35,550 nt of DNA from Sulfurovum sp. (GTDB lineage: Bacteria; Campylobacterota; Campylobacteria; Campylobacterales; Sulfurovaceae): positions 1-35,550 of the forward strand of contig JALWLU010000173.1 of assembly GCA_026996325.1 (NCBI GenBank), read 5' to 3'. The notes beneath the pieces are model-generated. The model was not told where the DNA came from and did not search any database. It was given only the letters and a program-made list of their open reading frames with translations. This document shows, one piece after another, positions 14,202-23,783 of the stretch. Position numbers and translations under genes: made by a program. Position 1 is the first letter of the stretch; every line of letters starts with the position of its first letter.

Positions 14202-16571
14202 ATGAAAATAAAGATACGTACCAATATACTGCTCCATTTTCTTTTTATTGTACTGATACTATCTCTCTCTTTCCTCGGCGTACAGTACTATTTCAGTGAA
14301 AAAATCGCCACAGAAGCAGTCGACAAAACTTTCCATCAGACAGCGCACACTGCAGCATTGACACTGCAACAGAAAGACCTTCTTGCAAAAGAGGTACTTT
14401 ACCAGGTTGAAAGCCACCCCTCTCTCGCAAAGAAACCCTCTGGCGATGCCGCCAAAGTGATTGTCCGGCTTTTTACCCACATTCTTGAACGCTACCAAAA
14501 TATGTATGCCATGTATCTCGGCTATGAAAACAGCGATTTTTTTGAAGTGGTCAATATGGCATCAAGCAAAACGATCAAAAACAGGTTCCATGCACCAGAT
14601 CGCACAAGATGGACCATCATCCATATTTATACCAAGCCGACCGGGAAACGTGTCCGTGAATTTGTTTTTATGGACCGGTTCCTGCAGATCATAGAGAGCA
14701 GAACGGAACCCTCTTCCTATGATGTTACGGTACGTCCCTGGTATCAGAATGCACTTCAGGCAACGGGTGCCGTACGCAGTGACCCTTACCTTTTCAGCAA
14801 TCTGGGCGAAAAAGGTATAACCTACTCCAAACGCCTCGAGGGAAGCAAAACAGTTTTAGCCCTGGACTTCACACTTGACAATCTGCAAAAAGTTCTGGAA
14901 GATCTTCCCTTTGCCAAAGAAGGTGTCATCAGCTTTTTTGGACGCAACAGCACACTGATTGCCAGTTCTGACCCCCAGGAGACAACTGCACAACAGACAT
15001 TCAAATCCATGATCACAAACAATACCATCGATACCATACACAAAATAACGTTTGAAGACAAAACCTATTTTGCCATGGTTGTCCCCCTCTCTGTTGAGCT
15101 GGATAAAAACACTTATGTGGGGATTGCCATCGATTATGCTGTCATGATCGCACCTTACAGAAAACAGATCTATTATGCCTTCGGAATTGCTCTCCTTCTG
15201 ATTATACTTTTCATTCCTCTCACCCTCCTTCTCACCCATTACATTATCAAGCCGGTCAAGGCGCTGATGACAGAGAATGAACTGATTATGCAGCGAAAAT
15301 TCGAAGCGGTAAAACCGATTCAAAGCAACATTGTCGAATTCATCGCGCTCTCCAACTCCCAGATCGAAATGTCCAGAAGTATACAGAACTATCAGAAACA
15401 GCTGGAAACACTGCTTGACTCCTTCATCAAGCTCATCGCAGACACGATTGATGCCAAATCAGCCTACACCGGCACACATTGTAAAAAGGTACCTGTTATT
15501 GCCACGATGTTGGCAGAGGCTGCCAGCAGTTCAGAAAAACCGCCGTTTGAACATTTTTCCTTTGTCAGCGAAGAGCAGAGAAAAGCTTTTGAACGTGCTG
15601 CGTGGCTGCATGACTGCGGCAAGATCACCACACCAGAATATGTTGTCGACAAAGCGACCAAACTGGAGACCATCTACAACCGTATTCATGAGATACGGAC
15701 CCGATTCGAAGTGCTTTGGCGCGACATCGAAATCGCTTATTATGAGCGTCTGATTAATGGCGAGGAGAGAGTGAAACTTCAAAGGTGGAAAGAGGAGGAG
15801 CAGAAGAGACTGCAGGAGGAGTTTTCTTTTGTTGCCCAGTGCAATATAGGTGCAGAATTTATGGAAGAGAAGAAGATTGAACGGCTTAAGAAAATCGCGG
15901 ACCGCACCTGGACGCGCCACTTTGATGACCGTCTTGGTCTGGCACAGGAGGAACTCGCCCGCTACAATACGACTGAGCCGCTGCCTCTCCCCACCACAGA
16001 GAGACTGCTTGATGACAAACCGTACCACCTGATCGAACGGATCGGATTCGACAGAGAAGCGTATGAACATGAACACTTTACCCTGCCGGTACCGCAGTAC
16101 CTCTACAACCGCGGCGAACTCTACAATCTCTGTGTACAAAAAGGCACCCTGACCGACGAGGAGCGTTTCAAAATCAACGAACACGTCATTATGACCATCA
16201 AAATGCTCGAACGTCTCCCCTTCCCGGAGAACATGAAAACAATACCCTCAGTAGCGGGTGAGCACCACGAAACACTTGACGGCAGAGGCTATCCGCGCTC
16301 TTTGTCAGAGAACGACCTCTCCATCCCTTCGCGCATCCTTGCCATTGCCGACATCTTCGAAGCGCTTACCGCTTCAGACAGACCCTACAAGAAGAGTAAG
16401 ACGCTCTCCGAAGCGCTTGCGATCATGAAGAAAATGAAAGAGGAACGCCACATCGATGCCGATCTGTTCGACCTCTTCATCACCTCCGGTGTCTACAGAA
16501 CATATGCAAAGGTATATTTGAAGCCGGAACAGATCGATGAAGTGGATGAAGCGTCACTATTGAAATTGTGA
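14202..16571 (+). CDS. Membrane sensor with Cache domain and HD-GYP phosphodiesterase
   Basis: The protein has 789 residues. A first membrane helix (about 9-28) and a second (about 324-347) enclose a periplasmic Cache-like sensor (about 30-320, with VRPWYQNALQATG and DPYLFSN). A HAMP-like linker is followed by an HD-GYP domain with HD at 470-471 (AAWLHDCGKITTPEYV), HHE at 688-690 and DGRGYP at 693-698. All metal-binding and GYP residues expected for cyclic-di-GMP hydrolysis are present. Unusually, about 160 residues (about 489-648), largely helical and charged, are inserted where canonical HD-GYP domains pass directly from the HD motif to the KxGxLTxEE segment (here QKGTLTDEERFKINEHV). The protein should lower c-di-GMP in response to a small periplasmic ligand. 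It is probably monocistronic, and a hairpin follows it. Confidence 0.9.
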   Translation: MKIKIRTNILLHFLFIVLILSLSFLGVQYYFSEKIATEAVDKTFHQTAHTAALTLQQKDLLAKEVLYQVESHPSLAKKPSGDAAKVIVRLFTHILERYQNMYAMYLGYENSDFFEVVNMASSKTIKNRFHAPDRTRWTIIHIYTKPTGKRVREFVFMDRFLQIIESRTEPSSYDVTVRPWYQNALQATGAVRSDPYLFSNLGEKGITYSKRLEGSKTVLALDFTLDNLQKVLEDLPFAKEGVISFFGRNSTLIASSDPQETTAQQTFKSMITNNTIDTIHKITFEDKTYFAMVVPLSVELDKNTYVGIAIDYAVMIAPYRKQIYYAFGIALLLIILFIPLTLLLTHYIIKPVKALMTENELIMQRKFEAVKPIQSNIVEFIALSNSQIEMSRSIQNYQKQLETLLDSFIKLIADTIDAKSAYTGTHCKKVPVIATMLAEAASSSEKPPFEHFSFVSEEQRKAFERAAWLHDCGKITTPEYVVDKATKLETIYNRIHEIRTRFEVLWRDIEIAYYERLINGEERVKLQRWKEEEQKRLQEEFSFVAQCNIGAEFMEEKKIERLKKIADRTWTRHFDDRLGLAQEELARYNTTEPLPLPTTERLLDDKPYHLIERIGFDREAYEHEHFTLPVPQYLYNRGELYNLCVQKGTLTDEERFKINEHVIMTIKMLERLPFPENMKTIPSVAGEHHETLDGRGYPRSLSENDLSIPSRILAIADIFEALTASDRPYKKSKTLSEALAIMKKMKEERHIDADLFDLFITSGVYRTYAKVYLKPEQIDEVDEASLLKL

Positions 16572-16574
16572 GAA

Positions 16575-16617
16575 GCTGATTCCCACTTGCTGGATACTTA
16601 TATAGTGGGGATTCAGC
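16575..16617. terminator. Hairpin between convergent HD-GYP and porin genes
   Basis: GCTGATTCCCACT (16575-16587) pairs with AGTGGGGATTCAGC (16604-16617) with one bulge. It lies between two convergent stop codons and could serve both strands, although neither side has a strong U-run. Confidence 0.5.
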
Positions 16618-16625
16618 AACTTAAA

Positions 16626-17981
16626 TTAGAATTTGTAGTTGGCGATGACACGGTACTGTTGAAAATCATCAATCTGGGTTACCGTCCCGTCTGCACCCGC
16701 ACCGGTATTGTTCTTCACCCAGATGCCTTTGAGTGAGATAGAGAGGTGTTTGTCGTAATTGTAGGCAAGTACGACATTGAAGTCCTGCTGGTTTCCTTTA
16801 TCAAATCTGCTGTTATGTGCATTCATGTAGGAGAGTATAGTCTTGAAGCCTCTGTGGCCGGTAAAGTCGTATGTCTGTGTATAAGCGAGCTTAACAGAAC
16901 TGGTACCCCCAATGTAGATGGAGTCAGCCTTCAGTCCCTGCCCGTAGTTTGACGAAAAGAGATCGTTTGAAGTAATCATATTGGTATAGAGCGGTGTACC
17001 GTCCCACGGCAAGACAAGACTGTCGTGTGCATTGTCATCTTTGGTGACATAGGAGTAGCCCACCATAAAGGTACTCTCACCAATGTGAATGTCACCTTTC
17101 AGAGAGATCGATTCTGTGTTGATACGTTTTCCTCCCGTAACAGAACCGGTTTTTGCAAGATTGGTATCGGCATTCCCGATACTGCGCTGTATGATCCCTT
17201 CGGCAGCAATCCCAAATCTGTACCCGTTATAGTCACTGTGATAGACCACATTGGCATAGAGTGAATTAAGAAAATCTTTTGTGTAGTAGTCATAGACAGA
17301 GACTGACACCGCGTCGTTGTGCCATATGGCGTCCAGATACCACACATCTCCATTGTCATGACCGGTGACCGCCCGTGTTTCACTACCCAATGCATGCTTC
17401 ACGATGTTGGTGAAGCTGTCCGATGTTCGCTGCTTGAAGTGTGTCAGGTAAGCCCCTCCTATGCTCCATCCATTTTCTTTGTCCGAGTAAGAGAGCATCG
17501 CCCCCTGAACAGCAGAAGGTAGCATACGCACCTCTTTGGCATGAATAAGCGGTGTTTTGATAACCTGACGCCCATAGTTCGCCATGAAGCCCTCGTAGTC
17601 ATACTGCAGAAGCGCTTCACCGAGTACGATAAAAGATTCCTGTGCCGCAGGACCGGAAGGATCATTTTCAAGACGCACCCCGTTGTCACGCCCTATAATG
17701 GAAGCATCTACCGGATCGTCAAGCAAAAATCCGTTGGTTGTCATAAATGTTACTTTGGCCTTGAATCCCTTCAGCGATGCCGTTTCAAATCCAAGCTGCC
17801 CCCCAATAGCGTTGGCATGTGCCGAAGTATCCTTGTACGGTAAGCCATTTTGCTTGTCTGTCTGTATATAGTAGTACTTTATGTTACCGTACGCTTTCCC
17901 CTCGGCAAACATCTCCGAAAAAGTGTCTGCTGCATAGATACATGAAGCTGCGGCCATAGAAGCCAAAACGATTTTGTGCAT
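16626..17981 (-). CDS. OprD-like outer-membrane porin (Campylobacterota type)
   Basis: The protein has 451 residues starting at the ATG at 17981, which has AAGGAGG seven bases upstream. An in-frame upstream ATG at 18026 would place the signal peptide internally. A signal peptide (MHKIVLASMAAASCIYA) is followed by alternating amphipathic strands and ends in the aromatic terminal strand VIANYKF, typical of beta-barrel assembly. The early part, FAEGKAYGNIKYYYIQTD, and LLQYDYEGFMANYGRQVIKT resemble epsilonproteobacterial OprD-family porins, which carry small molecules across the outer membrane. The substrate cannot be inferred. It is monocistronic, with the sequence upstream (18027-18154) AT-rich and presumably holding the promoter. 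Confidence 0.85.
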   Translation of the reverse strand: MHKIVLASMAAASCIYAADTFSEMFAEGKAYGNIKYYYIQTDKQNGLPYKDTSAHANAIGGQLGFETASLKGFKAKVTFMTTNGFLLDDPVDASIIGRDNGVRLENDPSGPAAQESFIVLGEALLQYDYEGFMANYGRQVIKTPLIHAKEVRMLPSAVQGAMLSYSDKENGWSIGGAYLTHFKQRTSDSFTNIVKHALGSETRAVTGHDNGDVWYLDAIWHNDAVSVSVYDYYTKDFLNSLYANVVYHSDYNGYRFGIAAEGIIQRSIGNADTNLAKTGSVTGGKRINTESISLKGDIHIGESTFMVGYSYVTKDDNAHDSLVLPWDGTPLYTNMITSNDLFSSNYGQGLKADSIYIGGTSSVKLAYTQTYDFTGHRGFKTILSYMNAHNSRFDKGNQQDFNVVLAYNYDKHLSISLKGIWVKNNTGAGADGTVTQIDDFQQYRVIANYKF

Positions 17982-18154
17982 AAATTTTTCCTCCTTGAAC
18001 TCTTGGCATACTATGCTATCAGCCAAATGGTTAAAAAGTTTCTTTAGATGAAGATAAAGGAAAGAAAAAACGTCTTTTATTGTTTTTGTTCGTAGAAAAT
18101 AGAAGATAAATCAAGAAAACAAAACGATCAAATCATTATATTTTCTGCTAAAAC

Positions 18155-18616
18155 TTATAGGATATTGCGCAGTACAATGGCATAGTGCATGACAAAAAGA
18201 TTCAGAAAGAAGATGAGCATGCTGGAGCTGCGTGATAGGAACTGCTGCAACGGCGTACGTACCTTGCCGTTAGTCTTGTAGGCGATGACAAAGTGAACAA
18301 CGGTCGCCACGGTCAAAATGGCCACAAGAATGCTCTTCTTCTGCAGTGCGTCTGAGATGGGGCTGCCGTTGGGGTGCAGCAGAATATCCATAAGATGGTA
18401 GTGGATCCCCATGATAAATCCGGTAGTAAGCAGCAGTATCAATGAAGCTACTTCAAACCAGCCAAAGATGGGGCCGATATGTGGGTAGACCTCCTGCTGC
18501 GCTTTCTTGTCTCTGAGCGTAATGCCCAGTATGAACATAAAGACCGATCCCCCGATCCATGATATCGCCATGATCAGATGGATATGAAAGGCCCACTTGG
18601 TGATCCAGTCCCACAT
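18155..18616 (-). CDS. Four-helix membrane protein, CopD-like
   Basis: This 153-residue protein has four predicted membrane segments (LIMAISWIGGSVFMFILG, EVASLILLLTTGFIMGI, ILVAILTVATVVHFVIAY and SMLIFFLNLFVMHYAIVL). The pattern HIHLIMAISWIGG at the start of helix 1 and conserved histidines near helix ends resemble the CopD/DUF2269 group of integral membrane proteins, some of which are linked to copper or haem. It starts 20 bases after the lepA stop (ribosome site GAAGG), so it is probably co-transcribed with lepA. Metal handling is only a suggestion. Confidence 0.65.
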   Translation of the reverse strand: MWDWITKWAFHIHLIMAISWIGGSVFMFILGITLRDKKAQQEVYPHIGPIFGWFEVASLILLLTTGFIMGIHYHLMDILLHPNGSPISDALQKKSILVAILTVATVVHFVIAYKTNGKVRTPLQQFLSRSSSMLIFFLNLFVMHYAIVLRNIL

Positions 18617-18636
18617 ATGCGCTTTACCTTCTCTTC

Positions 18637-20448
18637 TTAGCTGTCAAGCTTCAATACTGCCATAAAGGCTTCCTGCGGCACATTCACCTTGCCGATGGCT
18701 TTCATACGCTTTTTACCCTCTTTCTGCTTCTCGAGCAGCTTACGCTTACGGGTAATATCACCGCCGTAACACTTGGCCGTTACGTTCTTGCCCATAGACT
18801 TGACATTGGTTCTGGCAATGATGGTGTTTCCGATACTCGCCTGGATTGCCACTTCGAAAAGCTGTCTGGGAATGAGTTCTTTGAGCTTCTCTACAAAGGC
18901 AAGGCCACGCTGGCGTGCCTTGTCCCGCGGTACGATAATGGAGAGGGAGTCGACCACTTCGCCTGCCACACGGATGTCAAGCTTGACAAGATCACCGGGA
19001 CGGAACTCTATGGGTTCGTAGTCGAAACTTGCATACCCTTTGGTAACGGTCTTGAGACGGTCGTAGAAGTCCATGACAATCTCGTTCATCGGTATGTCGT
19101 ACTCCATCAGAACACGCGACTCGTTGAGATAGTCCATCTTCACCTGTACTCCACGGCGGTCGTTGAGCAGCTTGATAAGGTTACCCACATACTCCTGCGG
19201 CGTGAGGATGGTCGCTTTGACATAGGGTTCATAGATGGTGTCTATTTTCTGTACTTCAGGCATCTCGGAGGGGTTTTGAATAGTTATCTCCTCGCCGTTA
19301 GTGAGCTTAACACGGTAGACGACCGTCGGTGCGGTAGCGATGAGCTCAAGGTCGAACTCACGTTCCAGACGTTCCTTGACCACCTCCATATGCAGCATTC
19401 CAAGGAAACCTACACGGAATCCTGACCCAAGCGCCATCGAGCTTTCAGGCTCGAAACTAAGCGCGGAGTCGTTGAGTTTGAGTTTATTAAGCGCGTCACG
19501 CAGGTCTTCGAACTTGTCCGTCTCGATGGGGTAGATACCCGCAAAGACAAAAGGCTTCGCCGGCTCGAAGCCGCCAATGGCTTCGGGTGTCGGGTTCTTC
19601 GCATCGGTGATGGTATCTCCCACCTGAAGCCCTTCGACGGTCTTGAGGCCAGTAACGACAATGCCTACCTCGCCCGTATCGATACTCTGGGTTTTGATAG
19701 GCTTGATGGGGTTGGGGTACATCAGGTCCAGCACCTGGTGCTCCTCTTTGGTACCCATGATCTTAATGCGCTGCCCCTTCTCTATCTTGCCCTCAAAGAC
19801 ACGCACCAGTGCCAGTGCTCCAAGGTAGTTGTCAAACCAGCTGTCGTAGATAAGTGCCTTTGTCGGTGCACTCTCATCACCTTCGGGTGCAGGAATCTTT
19901 TCCACAATCATATCTATAAGTTCAGGCACCCCCTGCCCCGTCTTGGCAGAAACCAATGCATGCTCGGTCGCATCGATACCGATAGCCTCTTCAAGCTCTG
20001 TCAACACCCTGTCGGGATCCGCTGCAGGCAGGTCGATCTTATTCACCACGGGGATGAGCTCAAGGTCGTTCTCGATGGCGATGTAGACATTGGCAATGGT
20101 CTGCGCTTCGACACCCTGCGCGGCATCGACGATAAGAAGCGCTCCCTCACACGAAGCCAGAGAGCGGCTGACTTCATAGGAGAAGTCAACGTGGCCCGGA
20201 GTGTCGATAAGGTTGAGGATATAGTGCTCGCCATCTTTGACATAGTCAAGACGTACCGATTGCGCCTTGATGGTAATGCCGCGCTCTTTTTCGATATCCA
20301 TCGTATCCATCACCTGTGCGCTCATCTGGCGGTCGCTCACCGCACCGCACTCCTGAATGATACGGTCAGCCAGCGTCGACTTGCCATGGTCTATATGGGC
20401 GATAATAGAGAAGTTGCGGATATTCTTCTGCGGTACTTTCTTAGTCAC
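18637..20448 (-). CDS. lepA: Elongation factor 4 (LepA), ribosome back-translocase GTPase
   Basis: This 603-residue translational GTPase has a full G domain: [10 protein letters not shown] (P-loop), the GITIKAQ switch I region, DTPGH (G3) and NKIDLP (G4). The LepA-specific C-terminal domain ([19 protein letters not shown]) distinguishes it from EF-G. It acts on stalled or mispositioned ribosomes and influences ribosome assembly. The length is standard. It begins with GTG at 20448, with GAAGG upstream. The MITE-like repeat copy 2 lies 37 bases upstream, between prs and lepA. Confidence 0.97.
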   Translation of the reverse strand: MTKKVPQKNIRNFSIIAHIDHGKSTLADRIIQECGAVSDRQMSAQVMDTMDIEKERGITIKAQSVRLDYVKDGEHYILNLIDTPGHVDFSYEVSRSLASCEGALLIVDAAQGVEAQTIANVYIAIENDLELIPVVNKIDLPAADPDRVLTELEEAIGIDATEHALVSAKTGQGVPELIDMIVEKIPAPEGDESAPTKALIYDSWFDNYLGALALVRVFEGKIEKGQRIKIMGTKEEHQVLDLMYPNPIKPIKTQSIDTGEVGIVVTGLKTVEGLQVGDTITDAKNPTPEAIGGFEPAKPFVFAGIYPIETDKFEDLRDALNKLKLNDSALSFEPESSMALGSGFRVGFLGMLHMEVVKERLEREFDLELIATAPTVVYRVKLTNGEEITIQNPSEMPEVQKIDTIYEPYVKATILTPQEYVGNLIKLLNDRRGVQVKMDYLNESRVLMEYDIPMNEIVMDFYDRLKTVTKGYASFDYEPIEFRPGDLVKLDIRVAGEVVDSLSIIVPRDKARQRGLAFVEKLKELIPRQLFEVAIQASIGNTIIARTNVKSMGKNVTAKCYGGDITRKRKLLEKQKEGKKRMKAIGKVNVPQEAFMAVLKLDS

Positions 20449-20484
20449 ACGTTTCCTTCATTTGTTTAAGATCTCTGAAAATCG

Positions 20485-20651
20485 ACGGTTTCACTCGACA
20501 GCTCTGGCAGTCGCAAACATGAGAAGCGTATAACGAAAGACAACTGCTTGTCTTTCGTAGCTTCGGAACCGAAATGGTCGGAGCGAAGCGCAGCCATGAT
20601 GGCGCCGCCCTGCGGGTTGAGTGCTCCTTTGTCGCCGTCAAGTGAAACCTC
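20485..20651 (-). repeat. MITE-like repeat, copy 2 (longer)
   Basis: This relative of the element at 5453-5540, in opposite orientation, is about 167 bp long. Its ends (GGTTTCACTCGACAGC at 20487-20502 and GCCGTCAAGTGAAACCTC at 20634-20651) are inverted copies of each other with a few mismatches. The shared internal block GCGACAAAGG-GCACTCAACCCG-AGGGCGGC is followed by about 80 extra bases. That insert contains a strong hairpin, ACGAAAGACAA-CTGC-TTGTCTTTCGT, and a weaker one framed by GCTTCG/CGAAGC. No coding capacity is seen. Confidence 0.75.
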
Positions 20652-20680
20652 CGTATTCTACTAAAGTCTATTATATAAAA

Positions 20681-20737
20681 GCATTGCAGAGCAATGCATA
20701 CCATAACTCTTCACTCTTCTCTATTCACTCTTCACTA
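20681..20737. repeat. Composite repeat: hairpin + ATACC + heptamers (copy B)
   Basis: A 7-bp hairpin (GCATTGC AGA GCAATGC, 20681-20697) is followed by ATACC, ATAACTC, and four 7-base units TTCACTC, TTCTCTA, TTCACTC, TTCACTA (20710-20737). Architecture matches copy A at 10630-10686: same stem length, loop length and ATACC tag, but different stem bases that still pair. It sits just after the prs stop codon on the minus strand. Confidence 0.65.
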
Positions 20738-20744
20738 AAAAAAG

Positions 20745-21680
20745 TTAGTTGGTTTCAAAGAGCGAATTGACACTCTCGTTGTTGTGTACGCGTCTTATCA
20801 CCTCTCCCAGCATCGCAGCGGTGGAGAGCATCTTGATCTTCTTGGATGGCTTTGTCATCGGAATGGTATTGGCAACGACCAGTTCGTCAAGTTCACCCTC
20901 TTCGATGCGCTCGTATGCAGGTCCGGAGAGTACCGGGTGGGTACAGCACGCCATAACCGATGTCGCACCCAGTTTTTTGAGTGCTGCAGCGGCTTTTACC
21001 ATAGTACCGGCCGTATCGATCATATCGTCGATCAGAATGACATCCTTGCCCTCAACGTCACCGATGATATTCATCACTTCCGACTCGTTGGCCTTTTCGC
21101 GGCGCTTGTCGACAATGACCATATCAAGCCCCAGCTTGTTGGCAAAGTAGCGCGCACGCGCCACCCCGCCGATATCCGGAGAGGCGATGATGGGGTTGGC
21201 AAAGTTCTTGGCTTTGATGTAATCCATGAACAAAATCGCACCATAGAGGTTGTCTACCGGAATGTCGAAAAAGCCCTGAATCTGCGATGCGTGCAGGTCG
21301 ACTGTCACCACTCGGGTGATACCGGCTGTCTCCATCAGGTTGGCGACAAGCTTTGCGGAGATGGGCACGCGCGGCGCCGCTTTTCTGTCCTGTCTTGCAT
21401 AACCGTAGTAGGGAACGACTGCCGTGATGGATTTTGCCGAGGAGCGCTTGAGCGCATCGGTCATAATGAGCAGTTCCATCAGGTTGGCATTGGCAGGTGC
21501 GGAGGTAGGCTGAACGATGAAGACATCTTTTCCTCGCACACTTTCGGCAATCTGTACGGAAATCTCACCGTCACTGAAGCGGTTGATGTTCGCTTTTGAA
21601 AGAGGCATTTCAAGATAGGTAGCGATCTCTTCTGCCAGCTGTGGGTTGGAAGTACCTGAGAATATCATATATCCGCTCAT
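20745..21680 (-). CDS. prs: Ribose-phosphate pyrophosphokinase (PRPP synthetase)
   Basis: This 311-residue class I PRPP synthetase makes PRPP from ribose 5-phosphate and ATP for nucleotide, histidine and tryptophan synthesis. Landmarks are FSDGEISVQI, the ATP/regulatory segments YYGYARQDRKAAPR (flexible loop) and VDLHASQIQGFF, and the PRPP-binding loop VILIDDMIDTAGTM. Length and motifs are normal. It starts with MSGYMIFSG at 21680 with AAAGG upstream. It is followed by the composite repeat and MITE copy 2 before lepA, so probably has its own transcription unit. Confidence 0.97.
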   Translation of the reverse strand: MSGYMIFSGTSNPQLAEEIATYLEMPLSKANINRFSDGEISVQIAESVRGKDVFIVQPTSAPANANLMELLIMTDALKRSSAKSITAVVPYYGYARQDRKAAPRVPISAKLVANLMETAGITRVVTVDLHASQIQGFFDIPVDNLYGAILFMDYIKAKNFANPIIASPDIGGVARARYFANKLGLDMVIVDKRREKANESEVMNIIGDVEGKDVILIDDMIDTAGTMVKAAAALKKLGATSVMACCTHPVLSGPAYERIEEGELDELVVANTIPMTKPSKKIKMLSTAAMLGEVIRRVHNNESVNSLFETN

Positions 21681-21799
21681 AAGTGCACCTTTGGTGTGGA
21701 GTATTGAAGGGGTATTTTACTCAAATGTTGATAAAAAGGGGATTTAAAGGGCTTTGATACTACACTAATGCAAATCAATTGCATAAGCACGGGTTAACA

Positions 21800-22306
21800 A
21801 TGATACGACAGTTTTTCAGAAAGATCGCCACCCACAAAGACAAGTTCGACCATATTCTCGACAAATATCACATTCCAAGAGAGTACTTCAACATTAACAG
21901 GAAAATGGTCACAAAGGGTGTGCTTGTCGGCCTTTTCTGGGGCTTCATCCCGATGCCTATGCAGATGGCAGGGGTAATGATCACCACCCCCATTATGCGC
22001 TTTAATGTCCCTATCGCACTGGCGACAGTATGGCTGAGCAACCCGCTTACCTACCCGCCGCTGTGGTATCTTGAATATGTTACGGGCAATCTTATTATGG
22101 GACATGAGGGTATCCACCATGTCGAACTGACGATGCAGTGGTTCAAAGACAACTGGGACAACATCGTACTGCCGCTCTACGTAGGCACCGCCTTCTACTC
22201 CACCGTTGTCGCCTACCTCATATACCTTCTTCTCAACTGGCTCTGGAAACGCTCCGCTATGAGAGAGTGGCGGGAGCGCAAGTGCGATAAGAAGCAAAAA
22301 GATTAG
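21800..22306 (+). CDS. DUF2062 membrane protein
   Basis: This 168-residue protein has the DUF2062 pattern: a hydrophobic helix in [20 protein letters not shown], then [20 protein letters not shown] and a C-terminal membrane helix ([20 protein letters not shown]) with a basic tail. Members are inner-membrane proteins of unknown role, sometimes fused or adjacent to glycosyltransferases. The ATG at 21800 is preferred over an upstream TTG at 21779, which has no ribosome site. Its stop overlaps that of the convergent mnmA gene by four bases. Confidence 0.85.
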   Translation: MIRQFFRKIATHKDKFDHILDKYHIPREYFNINRKMVTKGVLVGLFWGFIPMPMQMAGVMITTPIMRFNVPIALATVWLSNPLTYPPLWYLEYVTGNLIMGHEGIHHVELTMQWFKDNWDNIVLPLYVGTAFYSTVVAYLIYLLLNWLWKRSAMREWRERKCDKKQKD

Positions 22307-23322
22307 ATAATTACCCCACCACCAAGCAGTCTGCGTCCGTCATAAAAGGCTGCCACCTGCCCTTTGGCAAGACCGAAGACCGGCTCCTTGAGGGTCACTT
22401 TGGCACGTTCGCCTTCGATTTTCACATGACAGGGTACGGCGGTGGTGCGGTAGCGCACCTTCACTTCACAGTCGAACTCCGTCAGATCCTCAAAGAGGTT
22501 GATCTGCTTGACTTCGAAATCGAACACTTCAAGCTTCTCACGTGTTCCGACGACGATCTGGTTCTTTTCGGGCTTGATATCAAGCACGAAATGGGGGTCG
22601 TGTGCGCCATGCACGAAGAAGCCTCGGCGCTTGCCGATGGTGTAGTGCATATATCCCTTGTGTGTGCCGACCACATTGCCGTCAACATCGACCGTTTCGC
22701 CTGGCTGGTCGATGTCCATATGGCGTGCCAGAACCTCGTCATAGGTGTTCTCCACAAAACAGATCTCGCTGCTTTCAGGCTGTGTGGCGAACTCTTTGAG
22801 CACCTCTATATTTGCCGCATACGCTTTTACATCAGGCTTTTTCCAGGTACCAAGCGGGAAGATGAGGCGCGGGAGCACCTCCTTTTTCACTTCACTCAGG
22901 AAATAACTCTGGTCCTTGTTGGGATCGTCCGCAGCGTAGATGAACTCCCCGTCACACTGGATGTAGTGTCCTGTAGCGACAAAATCCGCACCTACGCTGT
23001 CAGCAAACTCCACCATCTTTCCGAACTTGATGGTACGATTGCACATTACACAGGGATTAGGCGTGAGGCCTGCCTTGTAACTTTCGACAAAGTAGCTGTA
23101 GACCTCTTTGTTGAACGCTTCGCTGAGGTCGTAGAAGTGCACTTTAATGCCAAGATAGTCGGCAACCTTCTGCACCTTTCGCCAGTTCTCTTCATGGTAG
23201 CCGGGCTTGTCATGGAGTTTCATGTAAACCCCCTCGACCTCATACCCCTCTTTTTGCAACAGTACGGCAGTCACTGTCGAGTCGACACCGCCGCTCATTC
23301 CTACCAGGACCTTTTTTTTCAT
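22303..23322 (-). CDS. mnmA: tRNA-specific 2-thiouridylase MnmA
   Basis: This 339-residue enzyme adds sulfur to U34 of the wobble position in tRNA for Lys, Glu and Gln using ATP and a persulfide relay. Features are the PP-loop SGGVDSTV near the N-terminus, the catalytic cysteine in NPCVMCNR, the second cysteine in SSEICFVE, and the IGKRRG segment. Length is typical. The gene overlaps the upstream SpoA-like gene by four bases (ATGA), so it is translated from the flhF transcript. This coupling of flagellar and tRNA genes by overlap is probably not functional. Confidence 0.96.
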   Translation of the reverse strand: MKKKVLVGMSGGVDSTVTAVLLQKEGYEVEGVYMKLHDKPGYHEENWRKVQKVADYLGIKVHFYDLSEAFNKEVYSYFVESYKAGLTPNPCVMCNRTIKFGKMVEFADSVGADFVATGHYIQCDGEFIYAADDPNKDQSYFLSEVKKEVLPRLIFPLGTWKKPDVKAYAANIEVLKEFATQPESSEICFVENTYDEVLARHMDIDQPGETVDVDGNVVGTHKGYMHYTIGKRRGFFVHGAHDPHFVLDIKPEKNQIVVGTREKLEVFDFEVKQINLFEDLTEFDCEVKVRYRTTAVPCHVKIEGERAKVTLKEPVFGLAKGQVAAFYDGRRLLGGGVII

Positions 23323-23783
23323 CGGTACACCTTTTCTATTTGTATTGCGATTGCTCCATCACACTCCACAAGCTCACCTTGTGCCACGCTGTCAGATCCT
23401 CGCTTCAGTGTTACATGGGTAAGTGTCAAACCGGAGATATCTACCCTCTCATCTTGACGCACGCTCTCAAGCTCCATACTTCCAAGAAGAGGAAGCAAGG
23501 TTTCATATTTTTTAGTATGTTCCATCTTATCGGGCTTTTCAAGGTATTTTGCTCTGCACTCGCTCCCCAGGTTCAGCAGTTCGCCTTTTGCAAACACATT
23601 CCCCTCTTTTACAAATACGATTTCAAAACGCTCCATTCCAAGCAGCAGCAGGTCACCCTTCTCAAGTCTTCTAAGCATACTGCTTTTCAGCTGTACAGGC
23701 GGCAGAGCGACTTCACATAGCTGCTCTTTTCGCTTTTGGCGCATCATCCGTTCAAGACGGCTTGCCTGCGTTTCAACCTTCAT
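23319..23783 (-). CDS. Protein with possible tandem SpoA (FliN-like) segments, downstream of flhF
   Basis: This 154-residue soluble protein is translated from the ATG at 23783, which lies 11 bases inside the end of flhF. Two segments look alike and resemble the end of SpoA/FliN domains: [20 protein letters not shown] and [20 protein letters not shown], each a strand pair followed by a G-E-L turn. A charged N-terminal helix ([13 protein letters not shown]) precedes them. The family call is weak and comes from pattern only. In many Campylobacterota flhF is followed by flhG, fliA, fliM and fliY, so a flagellar switch-related role would fit the location. The ATGA overlap with mnmA shows it is part of the same operon. 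Confidence 0.5.
   Translation of the reverse strand: MKVETQASRLERMMRQKRKEQLCEVALPPVQLKSSMLRRLEKGDLLLLGMERFEIVFVKEGNVFAKGELLNLGSECRAKYLEKPDKMEHTKKYETLLPLLGSMELESVRQDERVDISGLTLTHVTLKRGSDSVAQGELVECDGAIAIQIEKVYR

Noticed and set aside
15531-16184. 217-codon minus-strand frame inside the HD-GYP gene
   Set aside because: It is a shadow of the HD-GYP gene with no family resemblance or ribosome site.
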